This document shows, piece by piece, positions 1 through 6,197 of a stretch of DNA of 9,303 bases (its first letter is position 1; each line of letters opens with the position of its first letter). The DNA is taken from positions 1-9,303 of the forward strand of contig JAOUHE010000060.1 of NCBI GenBank assembly GCA_029865285.1. Reading direction: 5' to 3'. The DNA is from Chloroflexota bacterium. GTDB lineage: Bacteria > Chloroflexota > Limnocylindria > QHBO01. A program made the translations under genes and the position numbers. The notes beneath the pieces were generated by a model. The model saw only the letters and a list, made by a program, of their open reading frames with translations. It ran no database searches and was not told the DNA's origin.

Positions 1-185
1 GCGCCGCGCAGGGCCTGGACTTCCGGGCACCGATGCGCCCCGGTGGCGGGGTCGCTCGCGCGCATGCCGCCGTGCGTCGCGTCGTGGCACACCTGGCCGA
101 GGACCGATCGCCCGCCCCCGACATCGCCGCCGCCCGAGGCGTGATCACCTCGGGCGAACTGCTGCGGACGGCCGACGCGGACTGA
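1..185 (+). CDS. hutH: Histidine ammonia-lyase, C-terminal fragment (5' end outside window)
   Basis: This is the last 60 codons of an aromatic amino acid lyase, read in the frame starting at base 3 and ending with TGA at 183-185. The tail opens with AAQGLDFR, the conserved helix near the end of histidine ammonia-lyases (usually AAQ-[AG]-[IL]-[DE]-x-R). It continues with a basic/alanine helix and a SPAPDIAA segment, matching the usual HutH ending in which an 'aspartate-arginine ... proline-aspartate-isoleucine' stretch precedes the last helix. HutH deaminates L-histidine to urocanate and ammonia in the cytoplasm, using an MIO cofactor formed from an Ala-Ser-Gly triad that lies upstream of this window. 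The complete urocanate hydratase gene about 1.8 kb downstream on the same strand supports histidine as substrate over phenylalanine or tyrosine. The active-site residues cannot be checked here. Confidence 0.85.
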   Translation, partial: AAQGLDFRAPMRPGGGVARAHAAVRRVVAHLAEDRSPAPDIAAARGVITSGELLRTADAD

Positions 186-188
186 CCG

Positions 189-929
189 ATGGGCGACGAG
201 CTCTTCTTCACGGTCGTGGACGAGGCCTCGTTCGAGGAGATTCCCGCGCCCGCCGCGCCCGCCGCCCGGTGCCAGACCTGCGACTACTGGGAGCGGCTCG
301 ACGGTCGCCGCGAGGCTTCGGAGTCGGCGGCGGCGCACGACCTCAAGCGGTCGCGGTTGATGGCCGGTGCCCGGGTGGCGGGCGCCTACGGGATGCTCGC
401 CTGGCGGACCGATGCGGCCGGCGACCGCGTCGCCGTCGGCTGGGCACAGTTCGGCCCGCTCGCCGCATATCCCCGGGCCCTCTCGATCCGCGAGCGCTAC
501 CCGGAGTTGCCGGACTCGCCTGCCCCGTGGGTGGTCACCTGCCTGCAGGTCGTGCCGGGGACGGCTGAGCGCGAGACCGCGGGGGCCGCGCTGCTCGGCG
601 CCGTCTGCGCCGAGCTTGACCGTCGCGGCATCACCGCCGTGGAGGCCTACCCGGAGACCGCTGCCGACCCGTGGCTCCCCTCACCCGGTCCGGCCGCCGT
701 GTACGAGTCCGCCGGCTTCGAGCGTGCCGCCAGCGACGACCGCTACCCGGTCATGCGCCGCGAACTCGGCGGGGCGACCGAGATCGGCTGGGCCGACCTG
801 CTCTCAGCGTCCAAACCCGCCGACGAAGGTGAGGACTGGCCGCTCCCGCTCCCCAAAGGCCGGAGCGAGGACGACCTGTTTCGGCTCCCCGAGAAACCGA
901 AACGGCCAAACCCCTTCGGCGACGACTAG
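189..929 (+). CDS. GNAT-family N-acetyltransferase-like protein with an N-terminal Cys pair
   Basis: The 246-residue product looks like a GNAT acetyltransferase of a poorly characterised type. An N-terminal CxxC-x-YWE motif (Cys28, Cys31) precedes the fold, as in actinobacterial-type GNAT proteins that start with a 'C-x-x-C-x-[FY]-W-E' signature. The hydrophobic strand at about 115-122 (VVTCLQVV) and the helix at about 129-147 correspond to the acetyl-CoA-binding region. However, the usual Q/R-x-x-G-x-G/A loop is degenerate (PGTAERETAG). The strand 'ITAVEAYP' (148-155) and the closing Y172-ESAGFE-178 turn are typical of the GNAT C-terminal half. After about residue 195 comes an unusual 50-residue tail rich in proline and charged residues. 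The ATG lies three bases after the hutH stop with no clear Shine-Dalgarno, suggesting translational coupling. Its stop overlaps the stop of the opposing gene. The acetyl acceptor is unknown; involvement in histidine breakdown is only suggested by position. Confidence 0.65.
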   Translation: MGDELFFTVVDEASFEEIPAPAAPAARCQTCDYWERLDGRREASESAAAHDLKRSRLMAGARVAGAYGMLAWRTDAAGDRVAVGWAQFGPLAAYPRALSIRERYPELPDSPAPWVVTCLQVVPGTAERETAGAALLGAVCAELDRRGITAVEAYPETAADPWLPSPGPAAVYESAGFERAASDDRYPVMRRELGGATEIGWADLLSASKPADEGEDWPLPLPKGRSEDDLFRLPEKPKRPNPFGDD

Positions 930-1978
930 CCCAATGCTCGGCGGACCGGCGCAGCCTCCGCGCCCATCTTCAGGACCCGGCAGGCCCGCAGGGTGACCCA
1001 TCGGCTCGGACCGCCACCGCGGTCGATATCGATGTGCATCTTGCCGGTGTAGGGGTACCGATTCCGCCAGCGGCCGTCGGCGTCCTGCTGTTCGACCAGC
1101 CACTCGACGGCGTGTGTCATCCGCGGGTCGCCGGCCGCCCCTGCCTCCCCCACCGCTTCCATCACCTGCAGCACGTCCGCCACGTAGCCGCTCGGGAAGC
1201 CCAACTTGAACCAACTGCCGTTCGGCTTGGTGTTGCCCCAGCCCATGGGGTAGCGCGCCGTCGCCGGATCGACCGACAGCAGGAAGTCCACACCCGCGGT
1301 GAGCGCGCGAGTGATGGGCAGCGTCCTCCGCGCGGGGGGAACGCGGGCGAGCGCCAACACCGCCTTGGCCGCTCCCCAGCCGCAGGGCAGGTGTTCATTG
1401 ACGGCGCATTCGAAGCCGGGCCCCGACGTTGCGGATCGGTACCAGTGGACCTCGCCCTCACCGGTGATGGCTGCCGACTGCCAGGCCAGCGACGCCTGCA
1501 CCCGGTCGTCATCCAACCAGCCAAAGCCGATGAACGCACGCAGCAGGTTGCCGTTCAGGCAGTGGGCAACCGTGGAGGGGGCCGGCATCGCCACGCCGCC
1601 GGACCAGCCGAAGCCGCCGCTTGAGGACTGCGTGTGCGCGAGCAGGTACTCGCAGCCGGCTCGGATGCGAGGGTCGGCGCCGTCGGCCCCCAGCTGGTCC
1701 AGGAAGATGAGCGACCAGACCGTGCCGGTGTACTTCGGGCTGTAGCCGCCGCCCGGCTTGACCCACCAGCCTTCGCCGTCCTGGGCGCGGAGGATTGAGG
1801 CGATTGGATCGGATGCCATCGCGGCAGCTCGCGCCGCAACCACCTCCACGTCGTCGGCAGGCTTGTCGAGCAGCTCGCGGAGCGCCCGATGCCGCACCGC
1901 CGGCTCGGCGGGTTCGAGCAGCCAGGGCATCGGGTCGCCATTCAGGCGCGCCTGCCACGTCGCCATGTCGTCGAGCAT
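926..1978 (-). CDS. Alpha/alpha-toroid protein with prenyltransferase/squalene-cyclase-type repeats
   Basis: The product (350 residues from the ATG at 1978; 346 from the in-frame ATG at 1966) has no signal peptide or membrane segment. Repeated helix pairs carry QW-like turns: QDGEGWW (66-72), SSGGFGW (119-125), GWGAAK (200-205) and QDADGRWRN (298-306). This is the pattern of the alpha/alpha-barrel shared by terpene cyclases, squalene cyclases and protein prenyltransferase beta subunits. The N-terminal WLLEP...VRHRALRELL and the C-terminal GGGPSRWVTLRACRVLK-like segment (about 321-337) match, from memory, a widespread ~300-350-residue bacterial family without assigned function. No class II cyclase DxDD acid motif is present. 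His139-Cys140, Cys191, His196 and Cys199 are possible metal ligands but this is a guess. The reading frame continues upstream to 2713, but that part lies opposite hutU and is composition-driven. It is divergent from hutU and overlaps the GNAT stop by four bases. Confidence 0.75.
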   Translation of the reverse strand: MLDDMATWQARLNGDPMPWLLEPAEPAVRHRALRELLDKPADDVEVVAARAAAMASDPIASILRAQDGEGWWVKPGGGYSPKYTGTVWSLIFLDQLGADGADPRIRAGCEYLLAHTQSSSGGFGWSGGVAMPAPSTVAHCLNGNLLRAFIGFGWLDDDRVQASLAWQSAAITGEGEVHWYRSATSGPGFECAVNEHLPCGWGAAKAVLALARVPPARRTLPITRALTAGVDFLLSVDPATARYPMGWGNTKPNGSWFKLGFPSGYVADVLQVMEAVGEAGAAGDPRMTHAVEWLVEQQDADGRWRNRYPYTGKMHIDIDRGGGPSRWVTLRACRVLKMGAEAAPVRRALG

Positions 1979-2002
1979 AGCCACGGGCCTATCATCGGTC
2001 CA
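1974..2002 (-). promoter_or_regulatory. Candidate promoter for the toroid-protein gene (overlaps the hutU start)
   Basis: On the minus strand TGGACC (2002-1997, four of six matches to TTGACA) lies 17 bases before TATGCT (1979-1974, close to TATAAT). Seven bases later is the in-frame ATG at 1966. If this promoter is real, transcription would begin at or next to that ATG, giving a leaderless message starting at 1966 rather than the longer form from 1978. The element overlaps the hutU start codon, so the two promoters would compete. Motif-only evidence. Confidence 0.3.
1990..1995 (+). promoter_or_regulatory. Candidate -10 box for leaderless hutU transcription
   Basis: TATCAT (five of six matches to TATAAT) ends six bases before the hutU ATG at 2002. 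That spacing places the expected transcription start on the A of the start codon. No Shine-Dalgarno sequence is visible in the 20 bases before the ATG, which fits leaderless translation. A -35 element is not convincing; the best is TCGTCG at 1968-1973, 16 bases upstream. Sigma-70-like logic is assumed. Confidence 0.35.
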
Positions 2003-3684
2003 TGAGGACGACTGCACGACCCGCGTCCGGGCCTCGCCGCGTGACGTCGCCGCGCGGGATGGTGCTCTCCTGCAAGGGCTGGCAGCAGGAGGCGGCGCTG
2101 CGGATGCTGATGAACAACCTCGACCCCGAGGTGGCGGAGGACCCCGACCACCTGATCGTGTACGGCGGCACCGGGCGGGCGGCGCGCAGCTGGGAGGCGT
2201 TCGACGCCATCGTGGCCGAGCTGCGACGGCTGGAGAACGACGAAACCCTGCTCGTCCAGTCCGGCAAACCGGTGGGTGTCTTCCGCACCACGCCCGATGC
2301 GCCCCGCGTGTTGATCGCCAACGCCAACCTGGTTCCCCACTGGGCAACCTGGGAGCAGTTCCGCGAGCTCGAGCGCGCCGGCCTGACGATGTACGGCCAG
2401 ATGACCGCCGGGTCGTGGATCTACATCGCCACCCAGGGGATCGTGCAGGGAACCTACGAGACCTTCGCCGAGGCGGCACGCCAGCATTTCGGGGGAACGC
2501 TGAAGGGGACGGCCACGCTGACCGCCGGGCTGGGCGGGATGGGCGGCGCGCAGCCGCTGGCGGTGACCATGAACGAGGGGGCGTGCCTGGCCATCGAGGT
2601 GGACCCCGCCCGAGCGGAGCGGCGACAGCGAGCGGGCTACGTCGACGAGATGTCAGGTGACCTGAACACTGCCGTGGCCAAGGTCGATGCCTGGCGCGCA
2701 GCCGGCGAGGCACGCAGCATCGCGCTCATCGCTAACGCAGCAGACGTGGAGCCCGAACTGGTCGGCCGTGGCTGGCACCCCGACCTGGTCACCGACCAGA
2801 CGTCCGCCCACGATCCGCTGGGCGGGTACGTGCCGGGAGGCATCGGTCTGGCAGACGCGCTCGCGCTGCGCGAGCGCGACCCCGCGGAGTACACCCGCCG
2901 CTCGCTGGCCTCCATGGCCGAGCACGTGCGGGCGATGCTCGCCTTCCATCGGTCCGGATCGGTCACCTTCGACTACGGGAACAACATCCGAACGTTCGCC
3001 CACCAGAACGGCGTGACCGATGCCTTCGACTTCCCAGGCTTCGTGCCGGCCTTCATCCGGCCGCTCTTCTGCGAGGGGAAGGGACCCTTCCGCTGGGCCG
3101 CCCTGTCGGGCGACCCGAACGACATCCTCAAGACCGATGCCGCCCTGGCCGAGCTCTTCCCGAACGACGCCTCCCTGCACCGATGGCTGCGCCTGGCCGA
3201 GGAGAAGGTGCCGTTCCAGGGGCTGCCGGCGCGGATCTGCTGGCTCGGCTACGGCGAGCGGGCGAAGGCGGGGCTGCGCATCAACGAGATGGTGCGGTCG
3301 GGCGAGCTGGCGGCACCCATCGTGATCGGGCGCGACCACCTGGACGCGGGATCAGTCGCCTCTCCGTACCGCGAGACCGAGGGGATGCGCGATGGGTCCG
3401 ACGCGATCGCCGACTGGCCGATCCTCAACGCCCTGCTCAACACCGCCGCCGGCGCCACGTGGGTCAGCTTCCATCACGGGGGCGGCGTCGGGATCGGGTA
3501 CTCCTTGCACGCGGGGATGGTGATCGTCGCCGACGGGACGGACGAGGCGGCCGCGCGGCTGGAGCGGGTGCTCACCGCCGACCCGGGGATGGGCGTCATC
3601 CGCCACGCCGACGCCGGCTACGAACGAGCGCTGGACGTTGCGCGGGAACGCGGCGTCCGAATCCCGATGGCGCCCGAGGGCTAG
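2002..3684 (+). CDS. hutU: Urocanate hydratase
   Basis: This cytoplasmic enzyme catalyses the second step of histidine breakdown, urocanate plus water to 4-imidazolone-5-propionate, using tightly bound NAD+. The 560-residue length is normal for the family (about 550-560). Hallmarks run the full length: LRMLMNNLDPEVAE near 33-46, QSGKPVGVF, YGQMTAGSWIYI, the NAD-binding glycine loop GLGGMGGAQPLA (176-187), VTDQTSAHDPL, the FDYGNNIR segment, the active-site GLPARICWLGYGER with Cys413 (equivalent to Cys410 of the Pseudomonas putida enzyme), and FHHGGGVGIGYS (490-501). No catalytic motif is missing. The ATG at 2002 is preferred because the next in-frame Met (codon 20) would delete the N-terminal 'PRG' segment common to the family. 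It has no Shine-Dalgarno and may be leaderless. The stop TAG abuts the stop of the convergent deaminase gene. hutH lies on the same strand upstream, but an opposing gene separates them, so hutU probably has its own promoter. Confidence 0.98.
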   Translation: MRTTARPASGPRRVTSPRGMVLSCKGWQQEAALRMLMNNLDPEVAEDPDHLIVYGGTGRAARSWEAFDAIVAELRRLENDETLLVQSGKPVGVFRTTPDAPRVLIANANLVPHWATWEQFRELERAGLTMYGQMTAGSWIYIATQGIVQGTYETFAEAARQHFGGTLKGTATLTAGLGGMGGAQPLAVTMNEGACLAIEVDPARAERRQRAGYVDEMSGDLNTAVAKVDAWRAAGEARSIALIANAADVEPELVGRGWHPDLVTDQTSAHDPLGGYVPGGIGLADALALRERDPAEYTRRSLASMAEHVRAMLAFHRSGSVTFDYGNNIRTFAHQNGVTDAFDFPGFVPAFIRPLFCEGKGPFRWAALSGDPNDILKTDAALAELFPNDASLHRWLRLAEEKVPFQGLPARICWLGYGERAKAGLRINEMVRSGELAAPIVIGRDHLDAGSVASPYRETEGMRDGSDAIADWPILNALLNTAAGATWVSFHHGGGVGIGYSLHAGMVIVADGTDEAAARLERVLTADPGMGVIRHADAGYERALDVARERGVRIPMAPEG

Positions 3685-4143
3685 CTACTCCTCGCCGATG
3701 TCCTCGTTCCAGACCTCCGGGTGCGCGGCGATGAATTCGTCCATCAGGTCCACGCATTCCTGCGAGTCCAGGTTGATCACCTCGACGCCACGAGAGCGCA
3801 GGTAGTCCTCGCCCCCGACGAAGGTGCGGTTCTCGCCCATGACGACTCGCGGGATGCCGTAGAGCAGGATGGCGCCGGTGCACATGTCACACGGCGAGAG
3901 GGTCGTGTACATGGTGGCGCGCCGGTAGACCGATGCGGGCAGCCGGCCGGCGTTCTCGAGCGCGTCTGTCTCGCCGTGGCGAATGGCGCTGTTCTGCTGT
4001 ACGCGTCGGTTGTGCCCGACCGCCACCACCTCGCCGTCGACCACCAGCGCACCGCCAATGGGCACCCCGCCCTCCGCACGTCCGATGCGTGCCTCCGCGA
4101 TGGCATGTGCCAGGAACTCGCTGTCGCGCGGGTCGGTATCCAT
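3685..4143 (-). CDS. Fungal-type cytosine deaminase (CDA-fold zinc nucleobase deaminase)
   Basis: This 152-residue zinc hydrolase most likely converts cytosine to uracil and ammonia. Zinc and catalytic residues of the cytidine/deoxycytidylate deaminase fold are intact: His56 and Glu58 in HGE, then Cys85 and Cys88 in SPCDMC. The match to yeast cytosine deaminase (FCY1, 158 residues) goes beyond the general fold. Shared stretches include EGGVPIGG (24-31), GHN (43-45), LEN-x-GRL (62-68), TTLSPCDMCTGAI (80-92), YGIPR (95-99), GEN (103-105) and the C-terminal W-x-EDIGE (145-151). The last carries the aspartate that in yeast touches the substrate amino group. The familiar bacterial cytosine deaminase CodA is a larger amidohydrolase and unrelated. 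A strong Shine-Dalgarno (AAAGGAGG) precedes the ATG, 18 bases after the permease stop, making this the last gene of the transporter operon. A related guanine, nucleoside or modified-pyrimidine deaminase is possible but less likely given the FCY1-specific residues. Confidence 0.88.
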   Translation of the reverse strand: MDTDPRDSEFLAHAIAEARIGRAEGGVPIGGALVVDGEVVAVGHNRRVQQNSAIRHGETDALENAGRLPASVYRRATMYTTLSPCDMCTGAILLYGIPRVVMGENRTFVGGEDYLRSRGVEVINLDSQECVDLMDEFIAAHPEVWNEDIGEE

Positions 4144-4146
4144 CGG

Positions 4147-4155
4147 TCCTCCTTT
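4147..4155 (-). promoter_or_regulatory. Strong Shine-Dalgarno site for the deaminase
   Basis: On the minus strand AAAGGAGGA stands four to five bases before the ATG at 4143. It is the only near-perfect ribosome binding site seen in the operon; the upstream genes rely on overlaps or weak GA-rich sites. It fixes the deaminase start. Confidence 0.8.
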
Positions 4156-4161
4156 GGGGGA

Positions 4162-5076
4162 TCAGCTGCGGCGGTATGGCTTCAGGTAGGCGCCGGGGTA
4201 CGCGACGTTGCGGCCCGACAGGGCCAATGCGCCGATGACGACGAGGTACGGGAGGGCAAGCAGCAGCTCGAATGGCAGGTCGCCGAAGCCGGGCAGGATC
4301 TGCAGCCTGAACTGGAGCGAATAGATGAGCGAGAAGAGCAGGGCTCCGACCACCCCTCGGCCGATCCGCCACCTTCCGAAGATGACGAGGGCGATGCAGA
4401 CCCATCCGCGGCCGGCGATGATGTCGAGGGTGAAGCTGCCGAGCAGCGCGAGCGTGAAGAACGCGCCGCCGACGGCCATCAGCGCGCCCCCGATCATGAG
4501 CGCCAGGTAGCGGGTACGCGGAACGCTGACGCCCGCCGCGTCGGCCGCCTCGGGGTTCTCACCCACGGCGCGGATCTCCAGGCCAAAGCTCGAACGCTGC
4601 AGCACCCACCAGGCCAGGGGGACGACCAGCAGGAACGCGACCCAGGTCAGGCCGTACTGGCTGAAGACGGCGCTGACCGGACCCACGTCGGGGAGCGGGT
4701 TGATGAGCGGCATCGGCTCGATGCGCTGGAGCTCGCCGCCGCGGAAGATGAGCCGGTTGGCAAACTCCGAGGCGCCGATCAGGCCGATCGTCAGGCCGAT
4801 CCCCGACACGTGCTGGTTCGCCCCGAAGGTGACGGTAAGCAGCGCCATGACCGCGCCCGAGAGGAGCCCCACACCGACCGCAGCCACCAGGCCGAGGAGT
4901 GGAGATCCGGTTGCGAGGGCAGCCGCGAATCCGACGAACGCGCCCGCGTACATGGTGCCCTCGATGCCGAGGTTCAGGACGCCGCCGCGCTCCGCGTAGG
5001 TCTCGCCAACCGTCCCGTACACGAGCGGCGTGGCATTGCGCAGGGTGGCTGCCAGCAGGTCGATGAGGAGCGTCAT
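4162..5076 (-). CDS. BMP-type ABC transporter permease (second permease subunit)
   Basis: This 304-residue integral membrane protein has about eight to ten hydrophobic segments and belongs to the branched permease family (BPD_transp_2) used by BMP/PnrA nucleoside importers, as in NupQ/YufQ or BmpB-like proteins. Diagnostic pieces are the ERGGVLNLGIEGTM loop (29-42; family form E-R-x-G-V-x-N-I-G-x-E-G), the cytoplasmic coupling segment IRAVGENPEAADAAGV, and GRGWVCIALVIFGRW late in the protein. The length is normal. The ATG overlaps the stop of the upstream permease in an ATGA arrangement (5073-5076), which strongly implies co-translation. A GAGGGTG stretch about ten bases upstream may assist initiation. 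The two permeases are expected to pair and dock on the ATPase encoded further upstream. The substrate is not readable from the permease. Confidence 0.93.
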   Translation of the reverse strand: MTLLIDLLAATLRNATPLVYGTVGETYAERGGVLNLGIEGTMYAGAFVGFAAALATGSPLLGLVAAVGVGLLSGAVMALLTVTFGANQHVSGIGLTIGLIGASEFANRLIFRGGELQRIEPMPLINPLPDVGPVSAVFSQYGLTWVAFLLVVPLAWWVLQRSSFGLEIRAVGENPEAADAAGVSVPRTRYLALMIGGALMAVGGAFFTLALLGSFTLDIIAGRGWVCIALVIFGRWRIGRGVVGALLFSLIYSLQFRLQILPGFGDLPFELLLALPYLVVIGALALSGRNVAYPGAYLKPYRRS

Positions 5077-6197
5077 GTGACCGCACCCTCGGTGGGCGCC
5101 GGCTCGTGCTCGGCAGACTCGCCGGCAGGCGGGCCGGCATCAACGGGTCGGCTCGAGTTGCCGCGCCGAAGGGTCAACAACGCGACGACCGTGAGCAACA
5201 GAACCCCCTGCACCACGGCTCCGAGTTGTGACGGAATGCCCAGCGATCGTGCGGCAGTGCTGGCGCCGACCGTCAGGTCCCCCAGGAACAGCGCGGCAAG
5301 CACCACGCCCCCCATGGTGAGCGTGCCGAGGGTGGCAACCACGATCCCGGTGTAGCCGTAGCCGGGAGAAAGTCCGCTCGTCAACCGATGCTGGATGCCG
5401 GCGACCTCGCTCACCCCGGCGAGTCCGGCGATCGCGCCACTTGCCAGGGCAGCCACGATCAGGGTGCGGGACACGTTGATCCCGGCAAACCGGGCGCCGT
5501 GCGGGCTGAGGCCCGCAGCACGCAGGCGAAGACCGGCCGGGGTCCGCGCGATCACGTACCAGGCGGTGGCGATGACGACCAGGGCGATCACGAACCCAAG
5601 GTGCAGCCGGGACCTGTCGATGAGCGCCGGGAACTCGGCCGAGGCCGCGATGCGCGGCGACTCAGGGAAGCCGGTCACCGGATCGCGCCACGGGCCGTGG
5701 AGCAGTCCGTTGACAAGGAGCAGCGCCACCGGGTTGAGCAGCAGCGTGGTCACCACCTCGTCGATCCCGAATCGCACGCGGAGGAGAGCCGGCAGCAGCG
5801 CCCACGCCGCGCCGGCGATCGCACCGCCGAGGAGCATGGCGGGCAGCGCGACGATGCCGGGGAGGTCGCCCACCGTGGTCCCGACCCCGGCCGCTGCGAT
5901 GGCCCCCAACAGGAGCTGACCCTCGGCGCCGATGTTCCAGTAGCCGGCGCGGAAGGCGATGGCCACCGCGGCACCGGTAAACAGGATCGGTGTGGCAGAA
6001 ACGAGCACCTCGAGGAGAGTGAACTGCGAGGTCAGCGGAATGACCACGAACTCGGCATATGCGGCGATCGGGTTGGCTCCCGCGAGGAGGATCGGCCCGG
6101 CGGTGATGACGAATGTGATGGCGATGGCGAACAGCACCAGCGCCGGCGTCGACCACGGCGACACGGGGTAGCGGGTGCTGATCGATGACAGCCTCAT
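5073..6197 (-). CDS. BMP-type ABC transporter permease (first permease subunit)
   Basis: This 374-residue polytopic membrane protein of the same permease superfamily matches the longer partner (NupP/YufP, BmpC-like). The first hydrophobic segment is near residues 18-40. The family signature FRAGYWNIGAEGQ (82-94) follows, then the coupling motif DEVVTTLLLNPVA (about 146-158) and the late loop GYGYTGIVVATLG. The last 30 or so residues after LLTLRRG form a hydrophilic, proline- and glutamate-rich cytoplasmic tail, longer than the membrane domain needs. Two adjacent starts are possible: GTG at 6200 or ATG at 6197. The GTG overlaps the ATPase stop by four bases (GTGA) and the ATG by one (TGATG). 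I chose the ATG. There is no clear Shine-Dalgarno, so translational coupling is likely. The downstream permease starts on this gene's stop codon. Confidence 0.93.
   Translation of the reverse strand: MRLSSISTRYPVSPWSTPALVLFAIAITFVITAGPILLAGANPIAAYAEFVVIPLTSQFTLLEVLVSATPILFTGAAVAIAFRAGYWNIGAEGQLLLGAIAAAGVGTTVGDLPGIVALPAMLLGGAIAGAAWALLPALLRVRFGIDEVVTTLLLNPVALLLVNGLLHGPWRDPVTGFPESPRIAASAEFPALIDRSRLHLGFVIALVVIATAWYVIARTPAGLRLRAAGLSPHGARFAGINVSRTLIVAALASGAIAGLAGVSEVAGIQHRLTSGLSPGYGYTGIVVATLGTLTMGGVVLAALFLGDLTVGASTAARSLGIPSQLGAVVQGVLLLTVVALLTLRRGNSSRPVDAGPPAGESAEHEPAPTEGAVT

Noticed and set aside
1501..1520. Acidic WLDDDRV in the toroid protein as a terpene-cyclase DxDD motif
   Set aside because: The residues read L-D-D-D-R, not D-x-D-D, and they fall in a helix linker rather than at the position expected for the cyclase acid motif.
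1979..2713. Upstream extension of the minus-strand toroid frame through the hutU region
   Set aside because: The extension is Arg/Pro/Ala-rich low-complexity sequence opposite conserved hutU codons; the family-like N-terminus begins at the ATGs at 1978/1966.
3721..5355. Long plus-strand open frame (544 codons) opposite the deaminase and second permease
   Set aside because: It runs antisense to two genes with full family motifs. Its translation is rich in Arg, Asp, Gln and His with no domain-like hydrophobic pattern, as expected for a GC-rich shadow frame.
5388..6188. Plus-strand open frame (266 codons) opposite the first permease
   Set aside because: Charged, repetitive translation, antisense to an intact permease with the NIGAEGQ signature.
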